Assembly: GCA_018340375.1 (NCBI GenBank)
Contig: JAFFJZ010000004.1
Span: forward strand, 21,922,001 to 21,986,000
Direction of reading: 5' to 3'
DNA: 64,000 bases
DNA from: Gonatopus flavifemur
Taxonomy: Eukaryota; Arthropoda; Insecta; Hymenoptera; Dryinidae
This document shows, one piece after another, positions 11,236 to 22,732 of this stretch. Position numbers and translations under genes: made by a program. Within the stretch, counting starts at the first letter, position 1. Each line of letters opens with the position of its first letter. The notes below the pieces were generated by a model. The model was not told the DNA's origin, did no database searches, and saw only the letters and a program-made list of their open reading frames with translations.

Positions 11236-12242
11236 CCCAGGTAAAAATTGACCATGGGCGCTAGGTTGCCGCAAGGCTCACCAAGATGGGCCGAGCCTAG
11301 GCTACCAGGCATGGCGCAACTCTGAAATGATAACATCATTTCAGCCTCAGCCCATTTGTTTCCACAAACAAGACCCAACACTGGAAACAGGGTTGTGATA
11401 GCATATGCCGTCAATGGCAGACCATACAAAAATTTGTTCGCCAAGGATGAGCCAACGCTGTAGCAATCTTGCGGCAGGGTTGCGCCCATCTCATGCCAAT
11501 GGTCACTTTTATTTTTTATTGTAATTGGAAATAAAATAAAAAATCCATTCTATCTTTTCGATTGAACGAAATGAATGTCGGAGAATTTCAACATGTAATT
11601 TTTCTGATTAGTTTAAACTGACGAATGACGTAAATCCGGTGGTCCTGGCGTAGAAGTAGGCGGGTCTGGAAACAGATGAAGAATTATTTCTGTCATGGAA
11701 TCTTCAAAGGAGACTTATATATTGATTGAATGCTTGGTTCGCCACTCGCAGGAAACAAGCATCACTCTGGTGAGAGTTATCGTAATTTGCTGTTTGAGAA
11801 GGGAGTTTCACTCTTAGCCAAGCTATTACTCAAGTCGAGTCAAGCTAACGCCTAAACTGAGCGAGGCCATCGCCCAAGCTGAGCCAAGCTATTGCCCAAG
11901 CTGGACCAAGCTACGACCCATGCTTGGTGCAACATGAGAATCCATTGTCATTCAGAGTTGCCTAATGCTTGGAGCAGTGTCCCGCCAAGCCCTAGAGAGC
12001 CTCTGTTGAAAGCATGCTTTTTCCTCCAAGCAATATTGGTTGAAGGATGGGCCAAGCGTGGCGCAGCCAATGATCAATGATGGATCAATGAAGTCAATTT
12101 ATGACTTCCCATATTGGTACAATGTTTAGACCATTGTCAACCATCCTTGTCCCTACATAGATTGCCCAGCTTTGGCTGGCAGCCTTGCGTCTAGCTATAT
12201 CCCGTCGTCAGCATTGGCGGAGCCTGAAGATTTTTATATGGG
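11236..12242. mobile_element. CCC...GGG-class element (CCCAGGTAAAAATTG end) inserted in mariner, AA target duplication
   Basis: Ends are CCCAGGTAAAAATTGACC at 11,236 and AGATTTTTATATGGG ending 12,242, with AA on each side (11,234-11,235, 12,243-12,244). The core has GCCAAGCT / AGCTTGGC words (11,815-12,110) and the GCAACCTAGGC-like words near the left end. No transposase frame is visible. A relative with the same ends is at 21,424-22,732. Confidence 0.87.
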
Positions 12243-12387
12243 AAAGTACAATTCGCAGAAGGAACTGAAGGCGATTCCGAAATCGGCCTATGCAAAATGT
12301 TTTGAAGATTGGAAGAAGCGTTGGAATATGTGTATTGCTTGCAATGGAGATTACTTCGAAGGAAATAAAGTGAATATCGATGAATAA
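12243..12387 (+). pseudogene. mariner transposase, C-terminal end
   Basis: After the inserted element the frame resumes with SQKELKAIPKSAYAKCFEDW, continues with KKRWNMCI and ends GDYFEGNKVNIDE before a stop. This is the standard mariner C terminus and belongs to the transposase that begins at 10,356. With the insertion and one AA removed, the join reads A-I-K-Y-N-S-Q with no shift. Confidence 0.93.
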
Positions 12388-12443
12388 TTGAACCGTTTTC
12401 GTTTCATTACGAAATTCCGGGTACTTCTTGATCAGAAGGTATA

Positions 12444-13110
12444 CATCAATTTTTTCCCTGTATATTACCAAACGCACTGTAGATCTGTCTATATTGTCAG
12501 TACGGTTCAAAATTATTAGAAGGAAAGGATTATAATTTACCAAAACAAAATTAGGATTTTCATTGCAAGTTGCAAACCTTTGGGTGATGAAGTTGAAATG
12601 GATGACAGACAAAATGTTCCAAAATGCTACCAACCAAATATTTATCACTTTTCGGGATATTCTTCATAATACTCTTCTGAATATACTCATTGATTACAGT
12701 GGTTTGCAAAAAGATTAGATTTTTCGCTGCTTAGCGGTTGATGGTCATTTTCTGAAGTAATTTGCTGCGTAGAACCCGAATCCAAAGTCAGAATTGGGCC
12801 ATCTCTCCAGGATTTCGAGATACTTGAGGTTAAGTTCTCGAAAAATGGGTTTTTTGGCTACTTTTGCATTCAAGTACTGCGAGCGCACAAAATTTGTTTG
12901 GCCTCTTCTTCTAATTGTATCATCATCCAGTACTAATCTTACCCTCAAAATGAGCTATTGATTGGTCACCTACAGTTTCTTCTCACAGAGTTACGACCAT
13001 CTCAAGTTATGAAATATATCTGTGAAAGTTCCTGCCCTGTTTTTGCTTGACAACAATAATTGGGGCGTCACTTTTGCTCTAAGCGTATCATATGTTTCTC
13101 TATTCTTCAT
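12444..13110. other. stretch without a supported gene
   Basis: AT-rich DNA. A minus-strand open frame at 12,648-12,208 runs antisense into the mariner end and has no family signature. No clear repeat structure. Confidence 0.5.
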
Positions 13111-13271
13111 TAAGTATTAATAATTTTTCATTGTTTTTCGAATAAAATTCCACAAAAAAGTGTACCGTTTTGTCTTCATTATGCATTTAAGAAAAATTCT
13201 CAGGTTTTAGGAAATATTCTCAAATTTTTATTCAAGATGACTATATTTCCGACCTTCATTCTTCTCCATGT
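13110..13271. repeat. solo right arm of the 9302-9810 MITE
   Basis: It resembles 9,645-9,810 across the stretches TAAGTATT(G/A)AT and TTTTTCATTGTTTTTCGA, then CCGTTTT, TTAAGAAAAATTCT and the terminal CTTCTCC(A/G)TGTA. Only one arm is present, so it is a truncated or half-deleted copy. Confidence 0.75.
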
Positions 13272-13921
13272 AGTGCAGCTAAGTTTTAGTTGTCACAGCA
13301 AATAGATCAGCTACAAATGCACATTTTCTTGCTGTAACAACTGAAACTCAAGTATAGGAGCTAATTTCCCTGCGGGAAAAATCCGCGTAGAATTATGGCG
13401 TAGGATTTCCACGTAGTTTTTCTCAGCAGATTTAACGGCTGTCCTTGCGTGTGCTCACTACTTGGCTGTTGCAGCTCAATGTCTTTTCTCTGTACAATAT
13501 GCATTTTACTTATTGCAAAGGCAGGAAACTAGGGGTGAACTCGAGACTCTTGAGGAAAATTCAAACATAATAAATGACATTCAGTTTTACGATCTTTCAA
13601 GGCAAATCTTCACACTAAGTTGAAGGTGGACATGGAATAGTTAGAAACAACACGTTTGAGAAAATGAAATTGATTGCATCTAGGACATAGAGCACTTTTC
13701 TCCCCTCAAAATCCAGACGAGACATAACAAGACCTTTTTCGAAGCTGCAATAGTTTTGAATAAACCTTAGTGTGTAAAATCCAAAAAATACATTTTTTAA
13801 TTCCATTCTTCAAATAATTGTACATTGACTCAACGAATCTTGCATCAGAACTGATCAGATTGAGTTTTGTTCGTTTTACTCGACAACAGTCTTGAGTTCA
13901 CTCCTACAGGAAACTTCGCCT
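13271..13921. other. stretch without a supported gene
   Basis: Contains GCTG/CAGC words and an AACGGCTGTCCTTGCGTGTG stretch at about 13,435 that resembles the end of the foldback at 29,971-30,097. No gene is supported. Confidence 0.45.
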
Positions 13922-14242
13922 CCCTGGTTAAAAAATCCGATTGAATCCGATAAAAACAAATTCTATCGGAATGAATTGAGTTTCTGCATCGGAGGTTTCC
14001 CACTAATACCGATAAGATACTCTTTTACTTGATTGAATCGGTAATTTATGATTATGATTAACAAAAATTCCCATCAAATCCGATAAAAAAAATTGTATTG
14101 GAATGAATTGGGTTTCTGCATCGGAAATTTCCCATTGATACCAATAAAATGGTTTTCTATTGGATTTGATCGGTATTTTATGATCAATCAAAACTCCAAT
14201 TAATGCCAATAAAATATTTTTTGATGTAATTCAATTTATTCC

Positions 14243-14330
14243 TACCTGGAGGGGATTCGAACTATCACCGATTTACCTACCTGTAAGACTTGCCTTCTTA
14301 ACCTCCAAGCTATGCTAATACGCTGCTCTG
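14243..14330 (-). repeat. tRNA-like segment (A box and B box) inside a repeat element
   Basis: On the minus strand an A-box-like TAGCTTGGAGGTTAAG (14,312-14,297) is followed about 34 bp later by the B-box-like AGTTCGAATCC (14,263-14,253). The flanking bases do not form a matching acceptor stem, so this is a tRNA relic or SINE-type head, not a working tRNA gene. Confidence 0.45.
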
Positions 14331-14379
14331 AAGGGGCATATTGCCAAACATATCCTAGTCAAAGATATCTGATTGAATC

Positions 14380-14880
14380 TGATGACAAAAATGTTTTTCT
14401 ATTGGATTCAATCGATATCTTATGAATAATAAAAACTCCGATCGATACCAATAAAATATTTTTCAATGGGATTCAATGGGTATTTTCTTAATAATGAAAG
14501 TTCCGACTGATACCAATAAGATATTTTTCAATGTAATTCAATGGGTATTTTATGATCAATGAAAATTCCGATTGATGTCAATGAAATATTGTTTAGTTGC
14601 ATTTAATCGGTATACTATTGAACATGAAAATTTCAATTGATCTCAGCGAAATATTTCTTAATGGGATTCAATTGGTATTTTATTAATAATAAAAATTTGG
14701 ATTGGTACCAATAAAATATTTGTCAATGAGTTCCAATGGGTATTTTATTACAAATAAAAATTCCGATGAATACCAATGAAAATATTGTCAAATTGGTGTC
14801 AATCAGTATTTTATGATCAATGAAGATTCCGATTGGGACCAATAAAATAGTTTTTAATTGAATTTAACCGGTATTTTATT
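14380..14880. repeat. 65-bp tandem repeat array
   Basis: The phrase GATACCAATAAAATATTT recurs at 14,444, 14,509, 14,574, 14,639, 14,704, 14,769 and 14,834, exactly 65 bp apart each time. The rest of the unit is roughly ATGGGATTCAATGGGTATTT followed by TATnAATnAAAATTCCGATT. Copies vary by base substitution with few indels. A shorter block of related units is at 13,930-14,240. Confidence 0.92.
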
Positions 14881-14954
14881 TATTTAAAACCGATGGTCTG
14901 ATGCAATAAAAGCGATTCTAAAACTGAATTGGTTATTGTCGGAACATAGCTGGA

Positions 14955-15166
14955 CTCGGAAACAAAAGATTATTTGAAATAACTATTCAACTTGTAAGCG
15001 CATATGGACCAATTTTTTTCACTAGAATAACCAATTTTTTTATTGATTCAACCAGTTTTTTAAATTAGTCAAATCAATGAATAAAATTGTTATCCTAACG
15101 AAACAGAATGGGTCCATATGCGCTTACAAGACAACTAGTTGTTTCAACCAATCTTTTTTTCTCATG
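14955..15166. mobile_element. diverged CAC-class foldback nested in 13,922-15,639
   Basis: The arms around TTGTAAGCGCATATGGACC (14,992) and GGTCCATATGCGCTTACAAG (15,111) are complementary, and outwards AAAAGATT(A/G) pairs with AATCTTTTTTTCTCATG. The outer bases are a decayed version of CACGGAGAAAAA; TA follows on the right at 15,167. Confidence 0.65.
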
Positions 15167-15943
15167 TAGGATATTAGGATCTGTAAACTTTCCGGTGATT
15201 TCCAATAGATCCGAATGTTGGGATGATCCAACTAAAACCCATTGATCAATCAAAATTATACATTTTCAAATTAAGTCGGATATTCCCCATAAAAAACTCA
15301 TTACTCATTGAATTCCACACATTATTTCCCCATTACTTCCAATAGATTGAGGTTATGGAAAATTCCAATCAGAACCGTTCACCTTATGAAATGGACAAAA
15401 TTTTAATCATCCAATCAGATATCTCTTATACAGACCAACAGATCACGCGAAGTCTTATTAATTCAAATGAACAACAGATTTCTCTATTGGTAAATCCTCG
15501 ATTCAATCCTATAGAAAAGAGGTCCCGATTAATTCCTATTCATTTTGAATCGATAGCTGAGCCTTTCCGATTGACCCTATTCATTCCGATTATTTTTGAA
15601 TCGGTTTTTATCGGATTCTATTGGATTTTTTAACCAGAGCTCGCACCTGTCTTCCGCCCCACCTTCGTTTCATCTAAATTCACCCAAATTTACAATTAAA
15701 AACTCAAAAATCATCCAGAAAAAAGTTTTGAATGCCTTTTCTGTATTTTTTATTGAGAAGTAAATAAAAAATTGAAGATTTTAGATTAAAAAAACTTTCA
15801 ATTTAGACCATTATTAACGAAATTATGAGAAAAAAACTAAAAAAGAAGGGTGATTCTTCTGAAAGTTAGACATCTCTTGAACGTGTAATTAAAAAAATCT
15901 CGCATTTTGCCAGGAAGGCTGTTTTGAGGGGTACAAAATGATA

Positions 15944-16617
15944 CACTCAGAGAAAAAAAGTTGCTGAAACAGCAAACCTCGAAAATTCATTTTGCTGATA
16001 TGGCAAAACTTGTTGCTGAATTGGCAAGAAAATTTCACAGAGAGAAAAAATTTGCTGACGCAGCAAATCGAGGTATTATATATAGAATAGCAACATGTTT
16101 TGCTGACCTAGCTAAAACTTTGCTATAACAGCAATCGTGTTAGCTACGACAGCAATTTTTTAGCTGTGGCAGCAAAAAATGTTTGCTCCGCCAGCCAATT
16201 TTCAGTATTATATATAGAATAGCAAACGAATTTTGCTGGGATAGCAAACATTTTTTGCCGCCACAGCTAAAAATTCGCTGTTGCAGCTAACAAGATTGCT
16301 GGAACAGCAAATAGTTTGCTATCACAGCAAAAAAATTTGCTGCTCTGGCAAAAGGAATCCAGCAAAAGTAGATTTCGCTGCCACAGCAAATTCCTTTTTC
16401 TCCGTGTTGCTATTACAGCAAAAATCTTGCTCTTTTAACAAGCGCTTGTCATTGAGCAATCCGGAATTTTAGGTATACAGACGGCTAGAAAATGTTGCTG
16501 AATTAGCAAATATCTGGCTAAAATGGCAATATTTTTACTGTAACAGCAACCGTTTTGCTAATTTAGTGAAGCAGATTTTTCGGAATCGTTTTTTCAGCAA
16601 GAATTTTTCTCTGCGTG
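15944..16617. mobile_element. CAC-class MITE built of GCTG...CAGC words, TA target duplication
   Basis: It starts CACTCAGAGAAAAAAAGTTG and ends TTTTTCTCTGCGTG; TA flanks it (15,942-15,943, 16,618-16,619). Almost every 15-25 bp contains TTTGCTGnnnCAGCAAA or half of it. A second complete element with the same word sits inside (16,036-16,406). Confidence 0.88.
16036..16406. mobile_element. CAC-class MITE nested in a relative with the same core word (TT target duplication)
   Basis: It starts CACAGAGAGAAAAAATTTGC and ends CCTTTTTCTCCGTG, flanked by TT on both sides (16,034-16,035, 16,407-16,408). The core repeats GCTG-CAGC palindromes. A direct duplication of GTATTATATATAGAATAGCA occurs at about 16,073 and 16,203. 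Confidence 0.8.
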
Positions 16618-16619
16618 TA

Positions 16620-18450
16620 TAAAAAAATTCTTCAAACCGTTCGATTTGGCACGGAACGCCCTCTATATTTCAAAGTCCATATAAACATGAATTTTTCGTG
16701 TTGCTAGACAAGGTCTTAAATCATTAGAATTCGATTTGATCTATGATAGGTAATCAATTGATTACAACTATGCAGTAGTTTAAAATTTACGCCGCGAGGA
16801 GGCATGTACAGTTCCTCACAAGCGACAGATCACATCGAAATTAATACATAAAACGTCCTAATGATGACAACAAATTGCTCCACAATATTTATAATCCAAA
16901 ATTACAGCAACAAACACGAAAGTCACCCCTTTTCACTGCCTGTGTTATAGAATTTATAGTTACACATATTTTTCGCAAAATCTCACAGACTGTGAAAAAT
17001 TAAAAATCTGTAATATCATTAGGTGTTGATTCTGACATTTTAGTTATTTTCTCACGAATCAATTGATAATGAAATAGCAATATTCATAATAGTAATAAAA
17101 TCTATTATCGCGTATAACACGGATTCCCAATAATTTTCTTGGTGTTATTTTCTACCCTTTGAAAAATCAAGTGGAGAAAACTGAAAAATTTTGCGAACCT
17201 GAAAAAATTTCCCAGAATTAATCCAGCGCATCGATCTACAACGTAATGATTTTCAACAAAAAACAACTTTAGCGATGACTTAAAAAATTTTACACACGAT
17301 CTTCTTATCCCCGTTATCACAAAAATCACGGAACAATTATACGCTGTAATGAATTTCCATGTAATAATCAATTTCTCACAATTTATTGCATTCCGTACAA
17401 TAAAAAATGACCATTCGCCCTGTACACTTCTCCTCCGCGTACGCGAAGAAAACATTGAAACTATAACAATGGAATTGATTTTTACCTGTTTGAGATGAAA
17501 TCCGGGCAAAAACCACCTCCCCTGAGTCCCAAAGATGACGATGAAAATTTGTTTGTAAATTATTGCACCTTTGAAAAGCAGGTGCTCCGTCGACACAGGT
17601 CCGAGGTATCCGTCGATTGTCAGCTTATCGATTGTAGACACATAAACCTATATACAATCGTCGTATGGTTTACTAATAATCACTGTTTTTTTGAAGGAAG
17701 TAAGAAAAATAGATTGAATAATTGACAGTTCATCTTTGAATTCTATGGAATATTAAAATTTGTTTTTTTTTTTATGAAATCTTATCGTTTAGTAACGTCA
17801 AGTATGACAAAAAAAGTTTCATGACACGGGGCAGAATTGTTGAAAAATGATTGTTTAAACAGACACGATTGTTACTCATTTATATTATATATAGAAAAAT
17901 TACATGTTCCGTTCATGAAAGAGAAATAGATTTCTCACTCGGTTCTCCTGCAACATATATTTAAAGGATTGATCAAAAGTATTTTATATCGCAGTAATTT
18001 TACCGCCTTTACGGATGACTTTCGAACGATTTTCGCGAAAAATAATCTGTTTGGTGACATTTTCATGGACAGGAACAATCACTTTCCACAATATCGATTT
18101 GAACCGAGTACCGGCTACGAGCCGTTGAGAACAATTTTACCCTCGGGTTATATATCTATACCCGTTCCTATTGCTCTGCTATTCTCAAGAAACGAGTGTT
18201 TTTAGAATGGTTCGTATGAGGGGGAATTTTAAAAAGGTTTTCACCATGGTTGATTCATAAATGTGGTATCATTGGGTAATTGGAAATGAGGAGTGTTTGA
18301 AAGGAATGATTAGTAGAAGAATATGTTGTTCAGATTATTACATTTATGCCTGCAAATTCAGAATGAATTGATGGCGTTTCATTGGGCTATCGACCCATAC
18401 AGCACAAGAGTTCCCGCAGAGTTCCTGTTATGTTGATCAATATGTATTCG
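16620..18450. other. repeat-poor stretch with exon-like fragments but no supported gene
   Basis: No foldback elements are seen. On minus, 17,647-17,486 is an open, phase-preserving 54-codon block bounded by TATATAG (acceptor-like) and CAG/GTAAAA (donor-like). On plus, a block beginning after TTTTATATCGCAG at 17,994 stays open to a stop at 18,205. I recognise neither product and the two are on opposite strands, so I do not call a gene. Confidence 0.4.
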
Positions 18451-18598
18451 TGTTGAATATTTTGATTTCAAAATTAACTCTTCATGAACAACTTAATGTT
18501 CCAAAAGAACAGAAAATGAGATTTTATAATGAATTGTTCTGGCATTCAATACGTTTTCATTTTGAATTCATTATTGGTCGCATAACAGCCCATGAGTG

Positions 18599-19305
18599 CA
18601 TGAAACAATGGTGCAATCATGGACCGAGCCTGGCACAAGACCTGCCGAAACTTGTCTTAAACAATTCAATAAACTTGGCCCAGGCTTGAGAATGATAAGA
18701 TCAGAACAAGCTTGGGCCAATGGTTCGTTCTAGCCTAGTCCAAATGATTCGCCAAGCGTCAATCAATGCTTCTTTCATCACAGATACTGATGAGAAGAGT
18801 AATTTGATCTATATTTCAGCTCAGAGTTCTTCCTCAGAATACCGTACGTGAATGATCTTGAAACGATAGATTAAATGTTCTAAGACTGGGACGAGCTTGG
18901 GTTTTTCCTAGTCTTGTTAACTCCTGCATGGGAAAGACATCTTGAAATCCTGTAGAGAGTTCTTCAAGATCAGTTGATTTCCGTGCATGATCACATTTAA
19001 AAGTAGCCTATTACCATTGAATCAAGTTTTATTCTTATTTAGATCAAATATATCTATCTTACTGTGTGAAACTGGAGTGTGGGGCCAATCATGGGGAGGA
19101 GATTGGACTGGTCTTGGCCCGATAGTTATTCACAAGTCTTTATCCATTGTGAACTCGGAATTCGGTCACTAATTGAAAACACTGTGCCACTTATGTGGAC
19201 AACATCGACTTAAATAATCATCTCAACGAAAGCTTGATTTTTACGCTTGTGCCAAGCTTGTACCGAGTGCATGGTCATTCCAAAGATACGAACAAATGTC
19301 CCACG
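18599..19305. repeat. CAAGCTTGG-rich composite repeat, copy 2
   Basis: Reverse complement of about 4,335-5,050 throughout, including the CAAGACCTGCCGAAACTTGT, CAGATACTGATGAGAAGAGT and TTGAATCAAGTTTTATTCTT stretches. It starts CCCATGAGTGCATGAAACAA. A CCTGCATGGG end is seen at 18,932 and a second one at about 19,441-19,452, so the copy is itself a composite of related CCCATG-ended parts. Confidence 0.8.
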
Positions 19306-19449
19306 TCTAACTATCCATTGGAAACAGCGGGACAATCATGGAACCAATCATCATGGGTCCAATTATTTTTAACGGAGGTTTGTTCCTGATACACGTGCCA
19401 ATCCTGGGACAAGCTTGGGTTTTTTTCCAGTCCTGTCAATACCTGCATG

Positions 19450-20690
19450 GGGGGAACTATTCGAGAAGTCTTTGAGAAGGCTTTATAAATTCAAATTGAT
19501 CTTTTGTGCTGGCTGGGGATGGTCCAGTAATTTCAGCAAGGAACCGTTAACGGTTCATTCTTGAAATCGGTTAGACAGCTTTTGTTTGACTTTCAGTTGG
19601 ATTTTGTCGCGAGAAATGTCATCGAAAATTCGATTTTTTATCTGGCATTGCAAATTTTAAAAATGCGGTGGAAAATTAACAAAAGTTTTCCAACAGATTC
19701 CGTTGAATACTTCTTTTTCGAGGAGATACCAACAGCCCCTGACGATGCAACCCGAGCCAAATCTTTTCTGACAGATTATTCTAGAATGAAGTAATAAAAG
19801 GAAAATATCGCTCTGTACAGACATTCTTTATGGATTGAAGAAGGTCTATACAGAGCGATATTTTGATTTTGTTGCTTCATTTTTGAATATTTTGTCGAAA
19901 TAGGTTTTGTTGTGTACATTTCTAACCAATGCTTATGGTTGCATTTTCAGGAGACGCTGATTTCACCTCAAAAGATTCTAAGGCAATTGAAGCCGCTTGG
20001 AAAATAGCGAATAAAAATCTATCATCATTCCCTACTGAAACTGCTAGGCAGAACCAGGCAAAAAATTGTTATCAGGCTCTGAACCAGTTGTTGTGGTTCC
20101 GTTGAAATTCTCAAAACAGTTTGATAGAATTTTAACGGAACTCTCAAAAGTCTGGCGAATTGAATTCTTGTGTTGTAAAAGAGTTCTTTTTCCAGAATTA
20201 ATTTCAGATTCTTGTGTGCTGTCTGGGTATCAAACACTGACAAACTTCCCACCCGCTTTTGTCCGGAATCAACTGACAGGAAAACTTCTGTCAGTTTCCG
20301 ACTGGATTTCACAGTTTCAACCAGAACATCTCAATAAATTTCTGTCGATGTTTCACAGGATATTCTAATTTGGTAATTTCGGACAAAACCGAATTGAAAG
20401 TTCACCAATTTTCCACCGGACTTCATGGGATATAAATCTGGCCTGGGATTTTCAGTAGGGTTTCTTTGTAGAACTACAAATCTATCTTATTCATCAATTT
20501 TTCACCCAAATTTCACCTTGAGTCTTCATCGGGAGTGGCGCTGTACGGGTGGATCCTATTCGGATATATTGAGTTATCATCAAATTTGTACATATGAATA
20601 CTTGAAAGTCCTAGTGGCAATCATTTTTCTTCAACAGACCCTTTAAAATCTGCTTTCTCACTTTTCTATGAATCTGTCGACAGTACACTG
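19450..20690. repeat. diffuse palindromic-word region with a small hairpin
   Basis: At 19,790-19,900 the arms AAAATATCGCTCTGTACAGA and TCTATACAGAGCGATATTTT form a hairpin. The surrounding sequence (about 19,700-19,925) is homologous to 30,150-30,390. From 20,025 to 20,660 short words such as GAAATTCTC, TTTCTGTC and CAGTTTC recur in both orientations, giving open frames on both strands that I regard as by-products. Confidence 0.5.
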
Positions 20691-20695
20691 TAAAA

Positions 20696-21110
20696 AATTT
20701 CTATGGGGAACTTGATATAACTATTCGGAAGTAATCAACATATACATGTGTTGGGAATTTCCCGTATTTCACCGGAAGTTTATTGAAAAATGGTGGTAAG
20801 AATCCCATAAAATTTGGAATTTTCAGTTAAAATTTAGGGTAAGATGGGGTAAAATGACCATTCTCGTGTTCAGTGTGCTGTAAAATATGCAGCGTGAGTG
20901 ATATTCCCAAACCCATACCCCTTCGGGAAAGTTTGAACCTCTAGCTACAGAATTCAATGACAAAGGTTTTATGTAAGTTGAATTCACTATAAGTTATAGT
21001 TGTTTACAAATGGTTGTTTCACCCCGTGGTCATTTTACCCAATCTTACCCTATGGGAAATTTAATATACAAGTATCGGGAATTGATTTCCTATCCCACAG
21101 AGCACATATG
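20696..21110. repeat. CACTGTAAAAAA terminus followed by a nested GGTAAGATGGGG foldback
   Basis: A CACTGTAAAAAATTTCTATG end preceded by TA is at 20,696; its right partner is not visible. Inside, AGGGTAAGATGGGGTAAAAT at about 20,836 is mirrored by ATTTTACCCAATCTTACCCT ending about 21,053, which bounds a foldback of about 215 bp. Confidence 0.65.
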
Positions 21111-21423
21111 TTCGGAAACCGGTCGTATAAGGTTCGTAAAAAGTATTCGGAATGAACTAATTTTTCGCATTCTTTTCGGCTTCTTTATGAACACATAGAA
21201 TGCGTAAAGGATTCTTTGAAAGTTCTGCACAGAATTTATAAAACGTTCAGAAAGAATATCATAAACGTATTCATAATACTCTCAAATGTCCGACATTTTG
21301 GATTCTTGCAATATTCGTTGTACATTATCTCAAGTTTTTTATGAACTCATGCAGAAATGGATTGCAAATACAGTTTTTCTTATTTGCACAACAGAATATC
21401 GATGGAACACTCGGGCATCGGAA

Positions 21424-22732
21424 CCCAGGTGAAAATTGACGATTGGCACTAGGATGGCGCAACACTGACAAAGATTGGCCGAGCCTTGGCGGTTAGCAAG
21501 GTGCAAGCTTGAAATGATAACATCGTTACAGGCTTCATTGATGTATTCTGCCAATCACGGACCAACATTGGTACGATTATGGTAGTCAAATCAGCCATCA
21601 TTGGCAACCCTTGAAAAAATTTGTCGCTCGATCTAAATCCAAGATTGGATCATGCTTGTACTCATTACGAACCAAGACTGATAGACGAATTTTTTTATGG
21701 TCTGCCAATGGTCAGATGTTTTATGCATTTAAAGGAGGTACCATCATTCATGTGTAATTACACATAAATGATGTTGACTGCTAAATTTGATTCAATACTA
21801 TAATAGTACTGAGTTAATATTCAGCCAAAATTGATTCAACGTTGCGACAATCCCGCACCAACGTTGAGCCAATGTTGTGCCGATGTTCAACTCTATGTTG
21901 AACGATTGCAAAAATATAATAAAAATTCAGAGTCATATATTCCCGACATCGATTGCTTCCCCTCCACACATGTTAAGAAGTACAGCCCGAACCTGAAATA
22001 TTTTATACAACCAGGACCAGAGAATCTCTGTGTACATTGAAACGAAGAAACTTATTTGATGAATCCAATACAAGATGTGTTTATAAGTTTAATATAACTC
22101 AATGATTACTGGTTACCTTACAAATCAATTACATCAAGTATAATTCAAATTCTGATGTCCACGAGTCCATGGGTCTGCACAGCTAAAATCTCTCCTTCGA
22201 TGAAGGACCTATGATGAAGACAACAATTTTCAAATCAGAAGGTTATATGATGCTTATATATCAACCGCATAGTTCGTTGAGCGCTTGCGAGAAACGAACC
22301 GAACGTTGGAAACAATACCGAAGGGTGGCGCTTTGACATTGGACGCGGGAATTTTTGTATAGAGACGTATAATTAAGGATCGTGGCTAGCCTGAGCCAAG
22401 CTTTGACCAGGCTTGGAACTGCATTGGGTACTCATTTCTTCTAAATGTTGTCAACGTTTGGATTAATATTCAGCCGTGCTATGAAATTGTTCGTATGAAG
22501 TTAATTTCTTTTGTCCAAACGATATTGGGACAACGATGAACCATGATTGGCACAATCTTGAGCCAATGATGAATTGATCATTGGAAATTATGATTCCCAA
22601 CATTGGTGCAACATTGTGCCACTTGTCAGTCAACGTTGGCTCAATATAGATTTCCAAGCCTTGGATGTCAGCATTGCGCCTATCTATTTTCCATCGTCAG
22701 TATTGGCGCAAGCAAGAAATTTTCACGTGGGG
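21424..22732. mobile_element. CCC...GGG-class element, relative of the one inside mariner at 11,236
   Basis: Ends CCCAGGTGAAAATTGACG at 21,424 and AAATTTTCACGTGGGG ending 22,732 correspond to those of 11,236-12,242. The core is rich in CCAATGTTG / CAACATTGG and GCCAATGnTG words. AA precedes; AG follows, so the target duplication is not clean. Short frames within it are repeat by-products. Confidence 0.7.

Larger units (their letters stand above)
10153..12441 (+). mobile_element. mariner copy with a 1-kb insertion
   Basis: The terminal inverted repeats are ACCTTCTGATCAAAAAGTAC at the left end and GTACTTCTTGATCAGAAGGT at the right, flanked by TA (10,151-10,152 and 12,442-12,443). Subtracting the inserted element (11,236-12,242 plus one AA) leaves about 1,280 bp, a normal mariner length. 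The transposase runs from ATG 10,356 to a stop at 12,385-12,387 with frameshifts and a small deletion near 10,650. It belongs to a different mariner lineage from the copy at 1-3010. Confidence 0.95.
13922..15639. mobile_element. 1.72-kb CCCTGGTTAAAAAATCC-ended element with internal 65-bp tandem repeats (CT target duplication)
   Basis: The left end CCCTGGTTAAAAAATCCGAT is mirrored at the right by ATTGGATTTTTTAACCAG(A)G; CT flanks both ends (13,920-13,921, 15,640-15,641). The interior holds two blocks of a tandem repeat (about 13,930-14,240 and 14,380-14,880), a tRNA-like piece between them (14,243-14,330) and a nested foldback at about 14,955-15,166. A terminus of the same family occurs alone at 59,800-59,831. 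Confidence 0.8.

Noticed and set aside
12208..12648. 146-codon minus-strand frame
   Set aside because: The left half is antisense to the mariner C terminus (12,243-12,387). Removing mariner gives a stop within 15 codons, so the frame is fortuitous.
14380..14880. CRISPR array
   Set aside because: Units of 65 bp are homologous throughout with no unique spacers, in a eukaryotic transposon.
20025..20368. Overlapping frames of about 100 codons on both strands
   Set aside because: The sequence is made of palindromic words free of stops in several frames; open frames on both strands are expected.
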